DNA of 64,000 nt, taken from positions 1,736,001 to 1,800,000 of the forward strand of contig JANATG010000010.1 of assembly GCA_029449235.1 (NCBI GenBank), written 5' to 3'. Position numbers and translations under genes: made by a program. Of this stretch, positions 1 to 10,988 are shown one piece after another. The stretch is from Linnemannia schmuckeri. Its lineage: Eukaryota > Mortierellomycota > Mortierellomycetes > Mortierellales > Mortierellaceae. The number at the start of each line of letters is the position of its first letter. Position 1 is the stretch's first letter. The notes below the pieces were generated by a model. It saw only the letters and a program-made list of their open reading frames with translations, was not told the origin of the DNA and ran no database searches.

Positions 1-2351
1 AGTCGAGTACGGCGCATACGGCGTCAAGGGCGTCAAAGGAATTGCTGATGGATGTGCGGGTGCACCCGGGACAGGAGCGACACCCAGACTGTGATACATC
101 TGCTCTTGATGCAGCAGCTGTTGTTGAAGATCCTGTTGCTGCTGCTGGTACTGCTGTTGTTGGAACTGCAGCTGCTGTTGATGGTAGAGTTCTGGGTCGA
201 TGGGACTGGCTCCTCCCGTGGGGAGTGGAGGTTGATGCAACTGGTTGTTGTTCAGAGGCATGAGGGCAGAGTAGTCGTTCTCGGAGGTCCCATGCGTGTA
301 CGCGTCAGAATACGTGGATTGAATTCTGGGTGCCCTTCTTCCTGGTGATGTGGCAGAGTTGGCTGATTGAGCCTGAAGCGCCGCGGCAGCAGCATAGTGA
401 TCCATAGCACTCATCTGTCCTGTACGACCACTAACAGCATTAGAGCCACCAACATCCGAATAAGCGGGACCAGATGTGGAACGTCCATAGAGATCCTTGT
501 CATTATCTACCGTGTTGACATGCATGTACTTTTGGTGATGAGCGATGGGATCAAACCGGTATCCGAGTCCCTGGTGCTCATCCTCATCTGCCACCGAAGC
601 CGCAATCCTAGCTTCTGATTCAATGGCCTTCTTATCTCTGTTCTGACGTCTCCGTTTGAAGCTGAAGAACGCAACCACGCCGATAAGAATCACGGCGGCC
701 ACACCTCCAGCAGCGCCAGCAATAACTGCAGTGTTGCTCTTTCCACCACCATCACCGCCTCCATTACCGCCATTTCCTCCATTGCCGCCGTCGCCACCAG
801 TAGGACCAGCGGGGTCATATCCAGTCGACCAGACATCAAGGTCGAGATCATAGATAATCGGAACATTATCGTGCATGGTCGTCTCGCGATTCGAGCCTCT
901 GGACCCTCCAAAGGCCACAAACTGTCCTGCCATGAACCCACAAGCCATACGGGTTCGGAACGCTGACGCTGATGTGCCTTGACGCCAGACTCCGGAGAGA
1001 ACATCGAGCACATAGATACTGTCAAAGAAGGTGTTGGAGTCCAGCGATCCTCCAAACAGCACAATCTTGGAACCATCCTCCGCTAATGAAAGGGAAGGAC
1101 ATAAAAGTAATATGTTAATCCAGCGGGACTTGGAAACAAAGTCTCCGAAGACAGGCAATTGAGCGCCCTCTCTCGTCTTCATCCCTTGAATTAAAAAAGG
1201 AAGGCCAGCGCAGCAAGCAACTCCCAAAGCCAGTGGCTCGGTAACAGACAGCAATTTTACTTACAAGCTGCAGCACAGGCGTCCAAGCGGCGCGTCGGGA
1301 TATTGCCAGTCGTTGCCTACATTATCAAGTAATACATAAAAACGTGTTGTCGCAATTGGAAGGTTAGCAAAAGCTAATTCAAACATGACTGTCAACCTGT
1401 CGCTAAAAACAACATCCGTAAGTATAGCAACAACAACCACAACAACCACACCCCTTTCACAATTCTGTTTTTCTTGTTTTCGTCAGCTTCAACCCCTTTC
1501 TGACTTTCTTCACCCTCCTCCCACTCCCCCTTCCCCTAAACAATAAGGTTTTCTGGACTGCAAGTGTACTGTACCATGGTCTTCCAAATCCTGGCGGAGG
1601 GGTCATACTCGTTTAAGTTGGTCAGGTCAAATCCACTGACGGCAGTGACAGCTCTGGATCCACCAAAAGTCAACACAGTCTTACGTCTCGACGACCAAAC
1701 AGCCGCCACATCCGTCCGGTTGTTCGCATCCGTCGCTGCCTGGCTCGACACAACCGTCGCCGTCTTGGGGTCAAATACCGTCAAGAAATTCGCGGTCGTG
1801 TTTCCATAGAACCCTCCCACCACGTACACAAGTCCCGTGTCCGGGTCCACAACCGCCGTATGGCCTTCCAGGCCAGTGTAATTGCCAGGTAAAGGTGTAG
1901 GTATAGCCTTCCATGACCCTGTTTGGAAATCATACGCCGTCCAGAAGGCTCCTGGAGTCGCAGGGTTGCCTCCAATAGATAGCAGGTACCCCTGTGTGCC
2001 GCCTCCGAGTCCGGCGCCGTGTTCGGGTTTGACAGCGACCAGGGTATGATGAGAAATAACAGGGCCTACAGCAAGGTTTGACCAGGAAGGGGTGCTAGTC
2101 TTCCAGGCGGTCTTAAAGTCGAGAGAATTGAATTGTCCGATCGCCTGTGTAGGGGTGAACCCTCCTTGGATGTAGAGGATATCATTGTACTGGGTGAAGG
2201 CCAGCCTCCGACGGGCTGCGGGAGCCTGGGCGCTGACTGTTGCTGGGGTGGTTAGCAAAAAGATGGCTAGGGGAAGGAAGGAGGTGACGAGTATAGAAAG
2301 GAGTCTAGACGAGGCCTTTCCTCGGTTCTGAGAAAGGCTTTTGCTGTTCAT
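1..2351 (-). CDS. Kelch-repeat single-pass membrane protein, copy 1 (C-terminus cut by window edge)
   Basis: Exons are 1575-2351, 1265-1316 (52 nt) and 1-1082. Introns use GTACAG/AG and GTAAGT/AG, and the frame stays open to the window edge (637 codons seen). A signal peptide (about residues 20-42) ends near VSAQA. Kelch double-glycine blades follow: YIQGG, YLLSIGG, VYVVGG, TFGG and KIVLFGG. A transmembrane helix at about 392-418 (NTAVIAGAAGGVAAVILIG) is followed by the basic stop FKRRRQNRDKK. The tail carries SAMDHYAAAAALQ, the segment HGTSENDY and DPELYHQQQLQ before a Gln-rich run. Tail motifs are closest to copy 5. The role is inferred: extracellular ligand or glycan binding with a signalling or scaffold tail. 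It is the first of five same-strand tandem paralogs. The true stop codon lies left of the window. Confidence 0.85.
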
Positions 2352-2405
2352 GTTTTTTTCCTGGATTGAGGCGAAAAAAGGGGTAGTAGTCGTGGGTGAA
2401 GTGAA

Positions 2406-2421
2406 GGGGGGGGGGGGGGGG
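2406..2421. repeat. Poly-G tract (about 16 nt)
   Basis: An uninterrupted G run lies 55-70 bp upstream of the copy 1 start codon. On the coding strand it is a C run inside a pyrimidine-rich leader. Such tracts are slippage-prone, so the length is uncertain. Confidence 0.8.
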
Positions 2422-3014
2422 AGGATAGGTAAGTCGTTAAAGAGTCATACAGGTGCGTCTGAGAGAGACACCAGACGTGGTCTTTGCGTGAAAGAATTAA
2501 TAAGAGGGAAAAAGAAAAAAAGTAAAGAATGGAATGACAAAAGTGTTGGAATGGGAAACAGGAGATCAGGAACGAGGAATGAAAGAAAGAAGAGGAAGAA
2601 GAAGAAAGAAAAAAGTGTTCGAGCGGAAAGAGAAACAAAAAGAAAACTTTATTGGTCTCTGGCTCTGGTTTCTTCACCACGGTCTACTCGTGTGGGGCTA
2701 GTGGGTGGCTCCGAGAGACCCAAAAAAATAAAGTGGTCAATGGCGCTCTCTCTCTCTATCACTCTCTTTTTCCTTTTACTGTTCTACTCTTGTCAATTGC
2801 GCTCTCATACCCCATACCACATCATTCACCACACCGACAACAAGAATAACAAAATCTGCATCAACAACAGCCCCTGTCAATCCAGAAAGAACAATTCACC
2901 CACCTGCAGTCTTCCATCATCGGTTTTCGTTTTTTCAAACAACCAGGCCGCACCGCCCAAACCTTGACAGACGGATCCACGCCCCTACTCCCCTCCTTCA
3001 GTCTTATGTTTCTT

Positions 3015-3016
<2 letters not shown>

Positions 3017-3045
<29 letters not shown>
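3017..3045. repeat. Poly-T tract (29 nt)
   Basis: An uninterrupted T run in the intergenic region. No target-site duplication or element body was recognised next to it. Confidence 0.85.
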
Positions 3046-3047
<2 letters not shown>

Positions 3048-3955
3048 GCCTCTACTCTTTCTCTCCTTATTTCTACTTCTCGCCCGTTCACCCCTCCCTG
3101 TCATGCCATGCCATTCTATCCTATTCGTCGACAACGCTCAATTGCTCACATCTTCGCCTCTCTTTTTATGTTTTTTTTGCCCACCACACTACACTTTCTT
3201 TGTTTGTGCATTAGTTTATTCTTCTGTGTTTTGTTGTTGTATTTTGTATTTTGTATTTTTTTTTTTTTTTTCAAATTCAATGGGCGATGTACATTGGCGT
3301 GCATACACGCCTTGTTTACATATTTTACACTCTTCCACTTCAATTCGCTTGGTTTTTTCAACACCCAACCGTGAACTTCTGTGCTGTCTCACATCTCTCT
3401 TTCTCCGCGGATATTGCTTATCCATTAGGAATGCAAGAAGTATGAAAGGAATGTGCCAAAGACAGAAACAAAGTAGCGATACAAGGAAGCTCCTCATACA
3501 CTCAAAAATACAGCACCAAATTTCAGTATGTCTTTTCACTAACACCCAGTTCATATTTTCAAAATCAACGCCAACGATACAGCTTCCTGTCTTACTTTGT
3601 GCGGGCAACTATTCATTTTGTTGCTGAGAGGGGTTTATTGTAATGCTTGTGCGCTCTATTAGCCCAAAAAATACATAAGTGGGTTTGTCTACATGCCTAT
3701 ATCTTTCTCCGTTTTTTCCTGCTCTCAATGCTCAAGTGTATTCTAAAGTTCTCATCTTCACCAACTATACCCCTACTGTCATAGGGGACCACATGCCGCA
3801 CTGGTCTCTTTTTTCTTCTTAAACTATCTCGCCTGATGATACTTCCGCCTTTTCGCTCCAACGTATACTACACAACCCACAGTGTGTGGGAAATTTACTC
3901 GCAGATCCGCACCATACCCTATCTTACCCTTACTATAAAGAATGCTATTAGTTTA

Positions 3956-6493
3956 TTATACGGTTTTTAATGGTTGTGAAGAAGAAGTGTAGGAAGGGGG
4001 TGGACTAGAGGAAGAGTCTGCAGAAGCAGAAGAAGCCGATGTAGAGGGTTCCGAAGCGGAGGAATCCGCAGACGACGACTTTGTAGGAAGAGAAGGAGCA
4101 GGCCGAGAGATATGCTCAACCTTGACGTCCCGGACGATCGCATGCGGTCCGCGGACAGATGGGGGTGTGAGGTCAAGACCCCACGAATTGATCTTCTGCG
4201 TCATCGACGGTGTCAACGGTCGAAGCAGGTGATGTTGACCATTTACAATATTGCCCCCACCGCTCCAATCCTGTGGTGACGACGGTGTAGGCGACACAAT
4301 CAGTTCCTGGATCCCCTCTGGCGGCACCCACACTCGAGCAGTCTTGATCTTCAGCCCTCGCTTCTTGTTTCCTGTCTGGCTATCCATGCTATTGCTGCGA
4401 CTACAGCTTACACTGCTACAGTCACTATCACTGCCGCTATCGTGATCACCAGCAGCACACGAGTGCGGGCTCCGGAGTGTGTAGCCACCAATCAAATGAG
4501 GATGTTGCATCTGGAGCTGTCGCTGCTTCAGCAGCAATTGTTGATAGTACAGCACAGGGTCTGCTTGAACCTCCGGATCCGAGAGTCGACGCGCCTTACT
4601 GAAATCAGTCGAATTGCTGCCAACCGAGACCGAGTTGGTGTTTGCTTCCGAGATCCAGGATTTGGGGCTTTTGAACGCTGACGGGCGAAGTTTTTTACTA
4701 GCTTCTTCCAGTGCTGCTTGTGCTGCCGCATAATGGTCCGCCGCCGTCATGATCTTTGGTTCATTCTCCTTCTTCTGCTTCTCCTCGGCGGCAAGCATTC
4801 CTGCTGCTTTGGCTTCCATGTCCCTGACTTCCTTCTCTCGGGCCAACTTCCTCCGTCTGCGGACCAAATAAACTCCCAGGATTGCCAACAAAAGGACGAT
4901 CGCTCCTGCAATCACGCCAATAATCAGACCCATATTACTCTTCTCGTCCGATGGACCCTCAGGGCCAGTACTGCCCCCACCGCCACCACCACCACCACCA
5001 CCACCACCACCATCACTCCTGCCACTACTTCCATCACCTGTAGATCCATTGGGGTTGCTAGAAGGAGCAGGGACTACGGCAGAGGGGTTATTGTTTGCAA
5101 CCCACTGGTTCTTACTGACGTCGTAGACAATAGGCTGATTGGAATAGAGGTCCTGATTCCAGTTCCTGCTCGAAGTCCCTCCAAATGCAACAAAGAGGCC
5201 GCCATGGTACGCACACGCCATCTGTTGCCGAAATCCAGTCACTGACTGACCCTCGGTCCATTGCCCTGAGTCAACATCGAGGATGTGGATCGTGTTGAGG
5301 ACCACGTCTATGTTTCGAGTTCCTCCAAACAAGATGATCTTCGATCCATCTTCCGCTACGTGATTAAGAAGGATGAAAAATTACACATTGGGTCAATACA
5401 CCAACAAACACAAGTAGCATGAATGAAAATAGCAACCATCGCTGCGTTTACTTACATTCGACGGCGCAGGCGTCCAACCGAGGCGGCGGAAAGGGACCCT
5501 TCGTTTCCTATTAGTTGGTGATCAGCGTGAAAATATGTCTTAGCCTCATACGCCTCATTTTAGCGCGTTCAGGATGGCTCATCCATTTATTCCTCTTTTT
5601 TTTCAGGAACCACCAATGAAAAAATTAATCTCGCATTCATCACACGACAAGCAATAAAAACACCCTCGACTTACAAAAGTCTTCCACTGACCAGTAGCGG
5701 TGTCATACTCCTGAATAGCAGTCTGCACAATCGCCTGCACATCGCCTGTGTTAACCGCTCGAGACCCCTCAAATAACAACACGGTTTTCCGCCGAGTCGA
5801 CCAAACCGCGGATCCACCCGTCATATTATTGGCGTCTGTCGCTTCCACCCTTTGCACCACCGTGGCTGTCTTTGGGTCAAACACTGTCAACAGATTGCCA
5901 ACCTTGGGGTTCGGTGGAGGGTTGTTGTTGAAGAACCCGCCCATCACGTATACTAGCCCTGTCGCTGGGTCTGCAACGGCTGTATGGCCCTCTAGGCCCG
6001 TGTAAGGTGACGGGTTTGTGAGATTGGCCCAAGTCCCTGTTTGGATATTATAGGCGGAGAAGAAGGCATTCAGGGGCGGAGGGTTGCCTCCAACAGACAA
6101 GAGGAACCCGTTCGTGCTGGCAGAGCCCAACCCTGCAGAATGCTCTGGCCTGACGTGAACCATGGCATGATGCCAGACCCAGCTCCCACTCGCAAGGGTC
6201 GTCCAGGCAGGGTCGGTAGTTGACCACGACGAGGTCAAGTTTAGAGCAATGAGTTCTCCTGTCCCACCGCCGCTTGCGAGGATCCCTCCATGGATGTAGA
6301 GTTGGTTGTTGTATTGGGTGAAAGCTGGTCGACGACGAGATGCAGGTCTCTGGGCGTTGGTGGGTGTTGGTGTTGTTGCTGTGAAAATGAGGAGGGATAG
6401 GAGAATGATGAGATAGAAGGAGGGGGTGGAACGGGATCGTCGCCGGAGCGGTGGTGGTGATGTTGGCAGTGGGGTCTGATAAGATGTCATCAT
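3956..6493 (-). CDS. Kelch-repeat single-pass membrane protein, copy 2 (mosaic)
   Basis: Exons are 5675-6493, 5456-5507 and 3956-5355, totalling 2271 nt (756 aa). The N-terminal hydrophobic signal is at about 26-48 (ends TNAQ). Blades are YIHGG, FLLSVGG, VYVMGG, a degenerate LLFEGSR, KIILFGG and VAFGG. A poly-Gly stalk of about 13-14 residues, coded by a GGT/GGC-type triplet run, precedes a transmembrane helix at about 434-456 (GLIIGVIAGAIVLLLAILG) and RRRRK. The tail carries TAADHYAAAQAALEEA, DPVLYYQQLLLKQRQ, WVPPEGIQ and GPHAIVRDVKVEHISRP. The ectodomain DNA is nearly that of copy 4, while 4101-4852 appears identical to copy 3, so the gene is a conversion mosaic. Surface receptor function is inferred; kelch propellers usually bind protein or glycan partners. 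Confidence 0.88.
4101..4852 (-). repeat. Gene-conversion tract, cytoplasmic tail (copy 2 member)
   Basis: This 752-bp stretch matches 7508-8259 with no difference seen by eye, at a constant offset of 3407. At both ends identity falls abruptly to a clearly divergent but alignable level, still inside exon 3. That pattern is typical of non-allelic gene conversion rather than of a fresh whole-gene duplication. Confidence 0.85.
5763..6208 (-). repeat. Near-identical ectodomain block (copy 2 member)
   Basis: This 446-bp stretch of exon 1 matches 12688-13133 with about two mismatches seen (a t/a and an a/g difference). It encodes blades 2 to 4, including the altered LLFEGSR blade. Confidence 0.8.
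6258..6403 (-). repeat. Identical N-terminal block (copy 2 member)
   Basis: This 146-bp stretch matches 13183-13328 at the same offset (6925) as the larger ectodomain block. It covers the signal peptide core through blade 1. A short divergent segment separates it from 5763-6208. Confidence 0.8.
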
Positions 6494-7383
6494 TTTCCCT
6501 ATTACTTTGTGCGGCTAGAATTAGTCAGGGCGGGCGTTAACTTTCCTTTTTATCATAAGAAATAGAGGATGGGGACGGAGTATTTTGAACAAGCGAGGTA
6601 AGGGTATTTGTTGTTCGAAATAGACGATGAAGAATGAGATGATGGAGTGAAATGGCAAAAGGTGTGAATGAGAGTGAGGAGGGAGGAGGAGGAATGGTAA
6701 AGGTAGAAAAAGGAAGAGGAAGAGGACGGAAGAAAGTAGAAAAACGAGCAAAATTGAAAAGAAAATCAGGAAAAGAAAATCGGGAAAAGAAAGCGATTGA
6801 GCATCGAGAGACGACGATAGAGAGCAACAAGTGCATAGAGTCAGACCAATGATACCCTCTCTCTTCGTTCTCTTCTTGCATGACCCTCTTCATACCCTCA
6901 ATCAGGCGCATTTTCACTCCGATATTTATTTACACAGCCGCGCGAACTTTTTTTTTTCAGCTTTCTTGTCTTTATTATACGGCGCTTTACATCTCGCTCC
7001 CTCTACCAACAAATACACATCAGCCAAGAAAAAGAACATCTGCCACTCCCGTTCAGACTCCATATCTTCATGTACATAGGTCAGTTTGACTCTTTTTTTT
7101 TTTTCCTTGACGTTCAAGTGTCTCCTCTCCACGGCCTCATTTTCCTCTCTTCACGGCATGACTTTCAGTCACTGTGAGGAAACGACAACATACTTGTTTG
7201 TAGGTCTATTTCCTGAGAGCACAAGATTCCTTGTGTTCATTTATTGTTTTTTTCAGAAATACCAGTAGTAGAAATGGCAAAGAGGCTTTGATAAGCAAAT
7301 CTGCTTCATGCTCGTAATCAAACTTAAGGGTGAAGAATATAGTACATGGATGTTCTAATTTATTTTACAACTAGTTTACAACT
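6494..7383. other. Intergenic region between kelch copies 2 and 3
   Basis: No supportable gene. The 6650-6830 part is GA-rich on the plus strand, i.e. a pyrimidine-rich leader upstream of the copy 2 start. Short T runs occur near 6950 and 7090. Confidence 0.6.
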
Positions 7384-9864
7384 TCAGGGGTTGTGAAGAA
7401 GTGGATGAAGTGAATTAGAAGCAGAGTTTGCAGAAGCAGAAGAATGAACAGAAAGTCCCGATGCAGCGGTATTATTCGACGAAGAGGTTACAGAGATAGA
7501 AGGGATAGGCCGAGAGATATGCTCAACCTTGACGTCCCGGACGATCGCATGCGGTCCGCGGACAGATGGGGGTGTGAGGTCAAGACCCCACGAATTGATC
7601 TTCTGCGTCATCGACGGTGTCAACGGTCGAAGCAGGTGATGTTGACCATTTACAATATTGCCCCCACCGCTCCAATCCTGTGGTGACGACGGTGTAGGCG
7701 ACACAATCAGTTCCTGGATCCCCTCTGGCGGCACCCACACTCGAGCAGTCTTGATCTTCAGCCCTCGCTTCTTGTTTCCTGTCTGGCTATCCATGCTATT
7801 GCTGCGACTACAGCTTACACTGCTACAGTCACTATCACTGCCGCTATCGTGATCACCAGCAGCACACGAGTGCGGGCTCCGGAGTGTGTAGCCACCAATC
7901 AAATGAGGATGTTGCATCTGGAGCTGTCGCTGCTTCAGCAGCAATTGTTGATAGTACAGCACAGGGTCTGCTTGAACCTCCGGATCCGAGAGTCGACGCG
8001 CCTTACTGAAATCAGTCGAATTGCTGCCAACCGAGACCGAGTTGGTGTTTGCTTCCGAGATCCAGGATTTGGGGCTTTTGAACGCTGACGGGCGAAGTTT
8101 TTTACTAGCTTCTTCCAGTGCTGCTTGTGCTGCCGCATAATGGTCCGCCGCCGTCATGATCTTTGGTTCATTCTCCTTCTTCTGCTTCTCCTCGGCGGCA
8201 AGCATTCCTGCTGCTTTGGCTTCCATGTCCCTGACTTCCTTCTCTCGGGCCAACTTCCTTCGTCTGCGGATTAAACAAACTCCCATGACAGTTAACAAAA
8301 GGACGAACACTCCTGCAATCGCGCCAATAATAACTCCTAAGTTGCTCGAGTCCCCTGAGGCACTGCTGTCACTGGGACTAAAAGTGTCGTCGCCATTGGG
8401 ACGAGACGGTGAGGTGACACTGCCAGTTCCAGTATTTGGTGTAAAAGAAGTTGTCCAGCTACCCTTGGCGACGTCAAAGATGAGCGGTGTAGCGCTCGTC
8501 AATGAATTCATGTCGTTTGGGACGATCGAGCCTTCAAAGACAACGAACATGCCTGAATGGAAGGCACACGTCGCTTGGGAGAGCACTCCTGTTGAGGGAG
8601 GACCCGCAGTCCAAACGCCACTGGTCACGTTGAGGATATGGATTGAGTTCAGGAAGGTGTTTGCGTCGGCAGCGCCTCCATAGACAATCACTTTTGTTCC
8701 ATCGTCAGCTATTGTTGTTGTTTTTTTGACGAACAGCGGAGGAATTTGATTGGGTTAGAAGGAAAGATGTGAATGTTTAGCACACAGGGCTGAGGCAAAC
8801 ACGGCCAACCTAGCCAAAAGGTATGGAGACCCAGTAATTGGGGATCTTGAAAAGAATCGTAGGTTTCCACAAGCTACTTACAGACAGCGGAACACGCGTC
8901 TAAACGGGCTTGGGGAATCGCCCCTGATGTCGTCTATGGTGAACAGGGGTGCAGTGGGGACATTTGTCAAGGGTCAATTTCGCCCAGAAGAGCACACCAC
9001 GAAAAAGGTAAAAATCCGTAACTGGAGTTGCCGCAAATTTGAAGACAATGCCTCGCTTACCATACTGGTCCACGTCTTTTTAGAAGGACTATATTCGGTC
9101 AAGATGGACATATCCAGGCCAACCACAGAGACCGTCACCACAGCTCTCGATCCACCCAGCAGCATCACCGTACCGCGCTCAGTCGACCAGATGGCATTTG
9201 CACCCGTCAGACTGTTGTCGGTCGTCGCACGCTCCTGCGAAAGAAGTTTTCCCGTGTTGGGGTCATAGACTGTCAGGAGATTGGTGACCTCGGGCAACAG
9301 CGCATTTGAATTCAGACCATCGTATCCTCCAATGACATACACCAATCCTGTTGTAGGATCCACCGTCGCAGTATGACCCTGCAGTTCGACGTATGGCACA
9401 AGCGAGATATCTGCAGCTTCGACAGAGACATTCTTCCACTGCTTTGTTTGAATATCAAAGGCAGACCAGAATCCTTGTCCGACGGCGGGCGTACCTCCAA
9501 TTGAGAGAATGTACCCCTGAGTACCTGAGCCAATTCCTGCAGAGAATTTGGGTTCGATAGCGACCATGGCATGATGCCAGCCCTGTTTTCCTGCAGGGAG
9601 GGTGGTCCAGGGTGCAGCTATTGTTGGCCAGGCGGCGGCTAGGTTGAGGGAGTTGAACTCATTTGAGCCAGTGTTGACACCTGAGAGGATACCTCCTTGG
9701 ATGTAGAATTGGTTGTTGTAGAGAGTGTAGGCGGATCGTCGGCGAAGGGTCGGAGATTGGGCGTACACCGACTGAGTATTGAGGTTGAGGGAGAGGGTTA
9801 TGAAAAGGAGGAAGAGCAGGAGGGAGAAGGATGGAGGAAGGAAGGGTCTTGTTGTCGGTGTCAT
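7384..9864 (-). CDS. Kelch-repeat single-pass membrane protein, copy 3
   Basis: Exons are 9061-9864, 8882-8933 and 7384-8708, totalling 2181 nt (726 aa). The signal peptide ends near VYAQ at about 36. Blades include YIQGG, YILSIGG, VYVIGG, VMLLGGSRAV and VIVYGG; the last one has FEG instead of FGG (FVVFEGSIVP). A Ser-rich stalk is followed by a transmembrane helix at about 409-432 (LGVIIGAIAGVFVLLLTVMG) and IRRRRK. The tail from 7508 to 8259 appears identical to that of copy 2, with the same HYAAA, DPVLYYQQLL and RDVKVEHISRP motifs. The extreme C-terminus (SSSNNTAASGLSVHSSA) diverges again. Function is not directly known; a cell-surface receptor with the same intracellular partner as copy 2 is a reasonable inference. 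Confidence 0.88.
7508..8259 (-). repeat. Gene-conversion tract, cytoplasmic tail (copy 3 member)
   Basis: Partner of 4101-4852. All reading frames across the block give identical translations in the two copies, so synonymous positions are identical too. Confidence 0.85.
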
Positions 9865-10988
9865 AGCATCGCTTGTCTTGAATAGATATGTATTGATTAA
9901 AATGGAAGGCAGAGGCGTTTAGGGGAGGAATTGAAAGCGATACAGAGTGTGAGACATGGGGGAGGTTGATCTCTTTCAAGGAGAGGAAGATGAATGAGAG
10001 TACCCTGTTGAAAGGGAGGAAGGGAAGGAGGATGTAATGAGGAGAGTAATGAGCGAAGGAAAGGGAAGGCGAAGGGGAGTGAGATGAGCCGTTGGCAAGG
10101 GAAAGGAAGGGGGGAGGTGGGGTACAAGGGAGGAAAGGTGAAAGAAAGAAGTAAGAAGGAGTGAAGGGAAAGGGAAGGAAGCACTCAACAGGAAGTTTAC
10201 TTTTACTTTCTCTCCAAGCCAAGGTAAACAGACAAAACAAACAGCTAAGATCGAGGAAATCATCGCACATGGATCGCTTCCTTCCCATCCGTCTCTCCTC
10301 TCGCTTTCTGTCGCACCACCATGCCATCTACGTTCGTTGCCTGGTTGGTGTCTGCTATTTCTTCATATTTTATCCATCTCTTCATGTCTCTCCCTTCCCA
10401 CTTTTCTGTTGTCTGTTTGTCTTGATGCCTGTTGTGCCTGTGGTGCCTGTTGTTATGCATAATAACGCCGACTTGTATAATGTCCGCCCAGACTCCCCTT
10501 CTCCATTCAAACCCTTATCCACCATTGGCCCATTCCACCCTCCTCGTCCTCACTGTAGTTGTATTTGATTTTCCGTTCGTTTTTCTTTTCTCTTCCCTTC
10601 TCTCCTCTCCTCTCCCACAATTGCTCAATTTGCTCTCAGTCTATTATCCTCAACGCTTGTTTCCTTCGTTCGCCTGCTCGCTAGATCCCATCAACTCTCT
10701 TTCTCTCCCCTGACCACTCCTTCCTTCCCCCTCCCTCAGCAACCTTTACTATTTCCTTTCCACAGCCCAGGCATTAGCAGCACTCGCAAGGGCCTGCACC
10801 CATCCTCGTTGTGCATTCTGCTTATCCAGCCTTACTCATCATCAATCTCTCCTCTCATCTATACGTTGGCAACCCAAAGAAAATATAAAAAAGATCAATA
10901 GCATGCAGTCAAGACCGCACCGACGAATAAAACGACAAAAAAAAATTACTGATGAACAAATATGGAGTTGACAAAAAATTTCTTTTAC
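9865..10988. other. Intergenic region between kelch copies 3 and 4
   Basis: No supportable gene. A long GA-rich stretch (about 9900-10200) is the pyrimidine leader of copy 3 read on its coding strand. The rest is CT-rich with no coding signature. Confidence 0.6.

Larger units (their letters stand above)
2352..3955. other. Intergenic region between kelch copies 1 and 2
   Basis: No supportable gene. Next to the copy 1 start it is purine-rich on the plus strand (a pyrimidine-rich leader for the minus-strand gene) and contains a G run at 2406-2421. A T run of 29 lies at 3017-3045 and a shorter one near 3258-3271. The open frames here are low-complexity Phe/Ser/Lys translations of these tracts. 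Confidence 0.6.

Noticed and set aside
690..1076. Open frame of 128 codons inside kelch copy 1 exon 3, same strand but another frame
   Set aside because: It overlaps the real coding exon, whose translation gives the kelch blade, membrane helix and tail motifs. The alternative frame has no family features.
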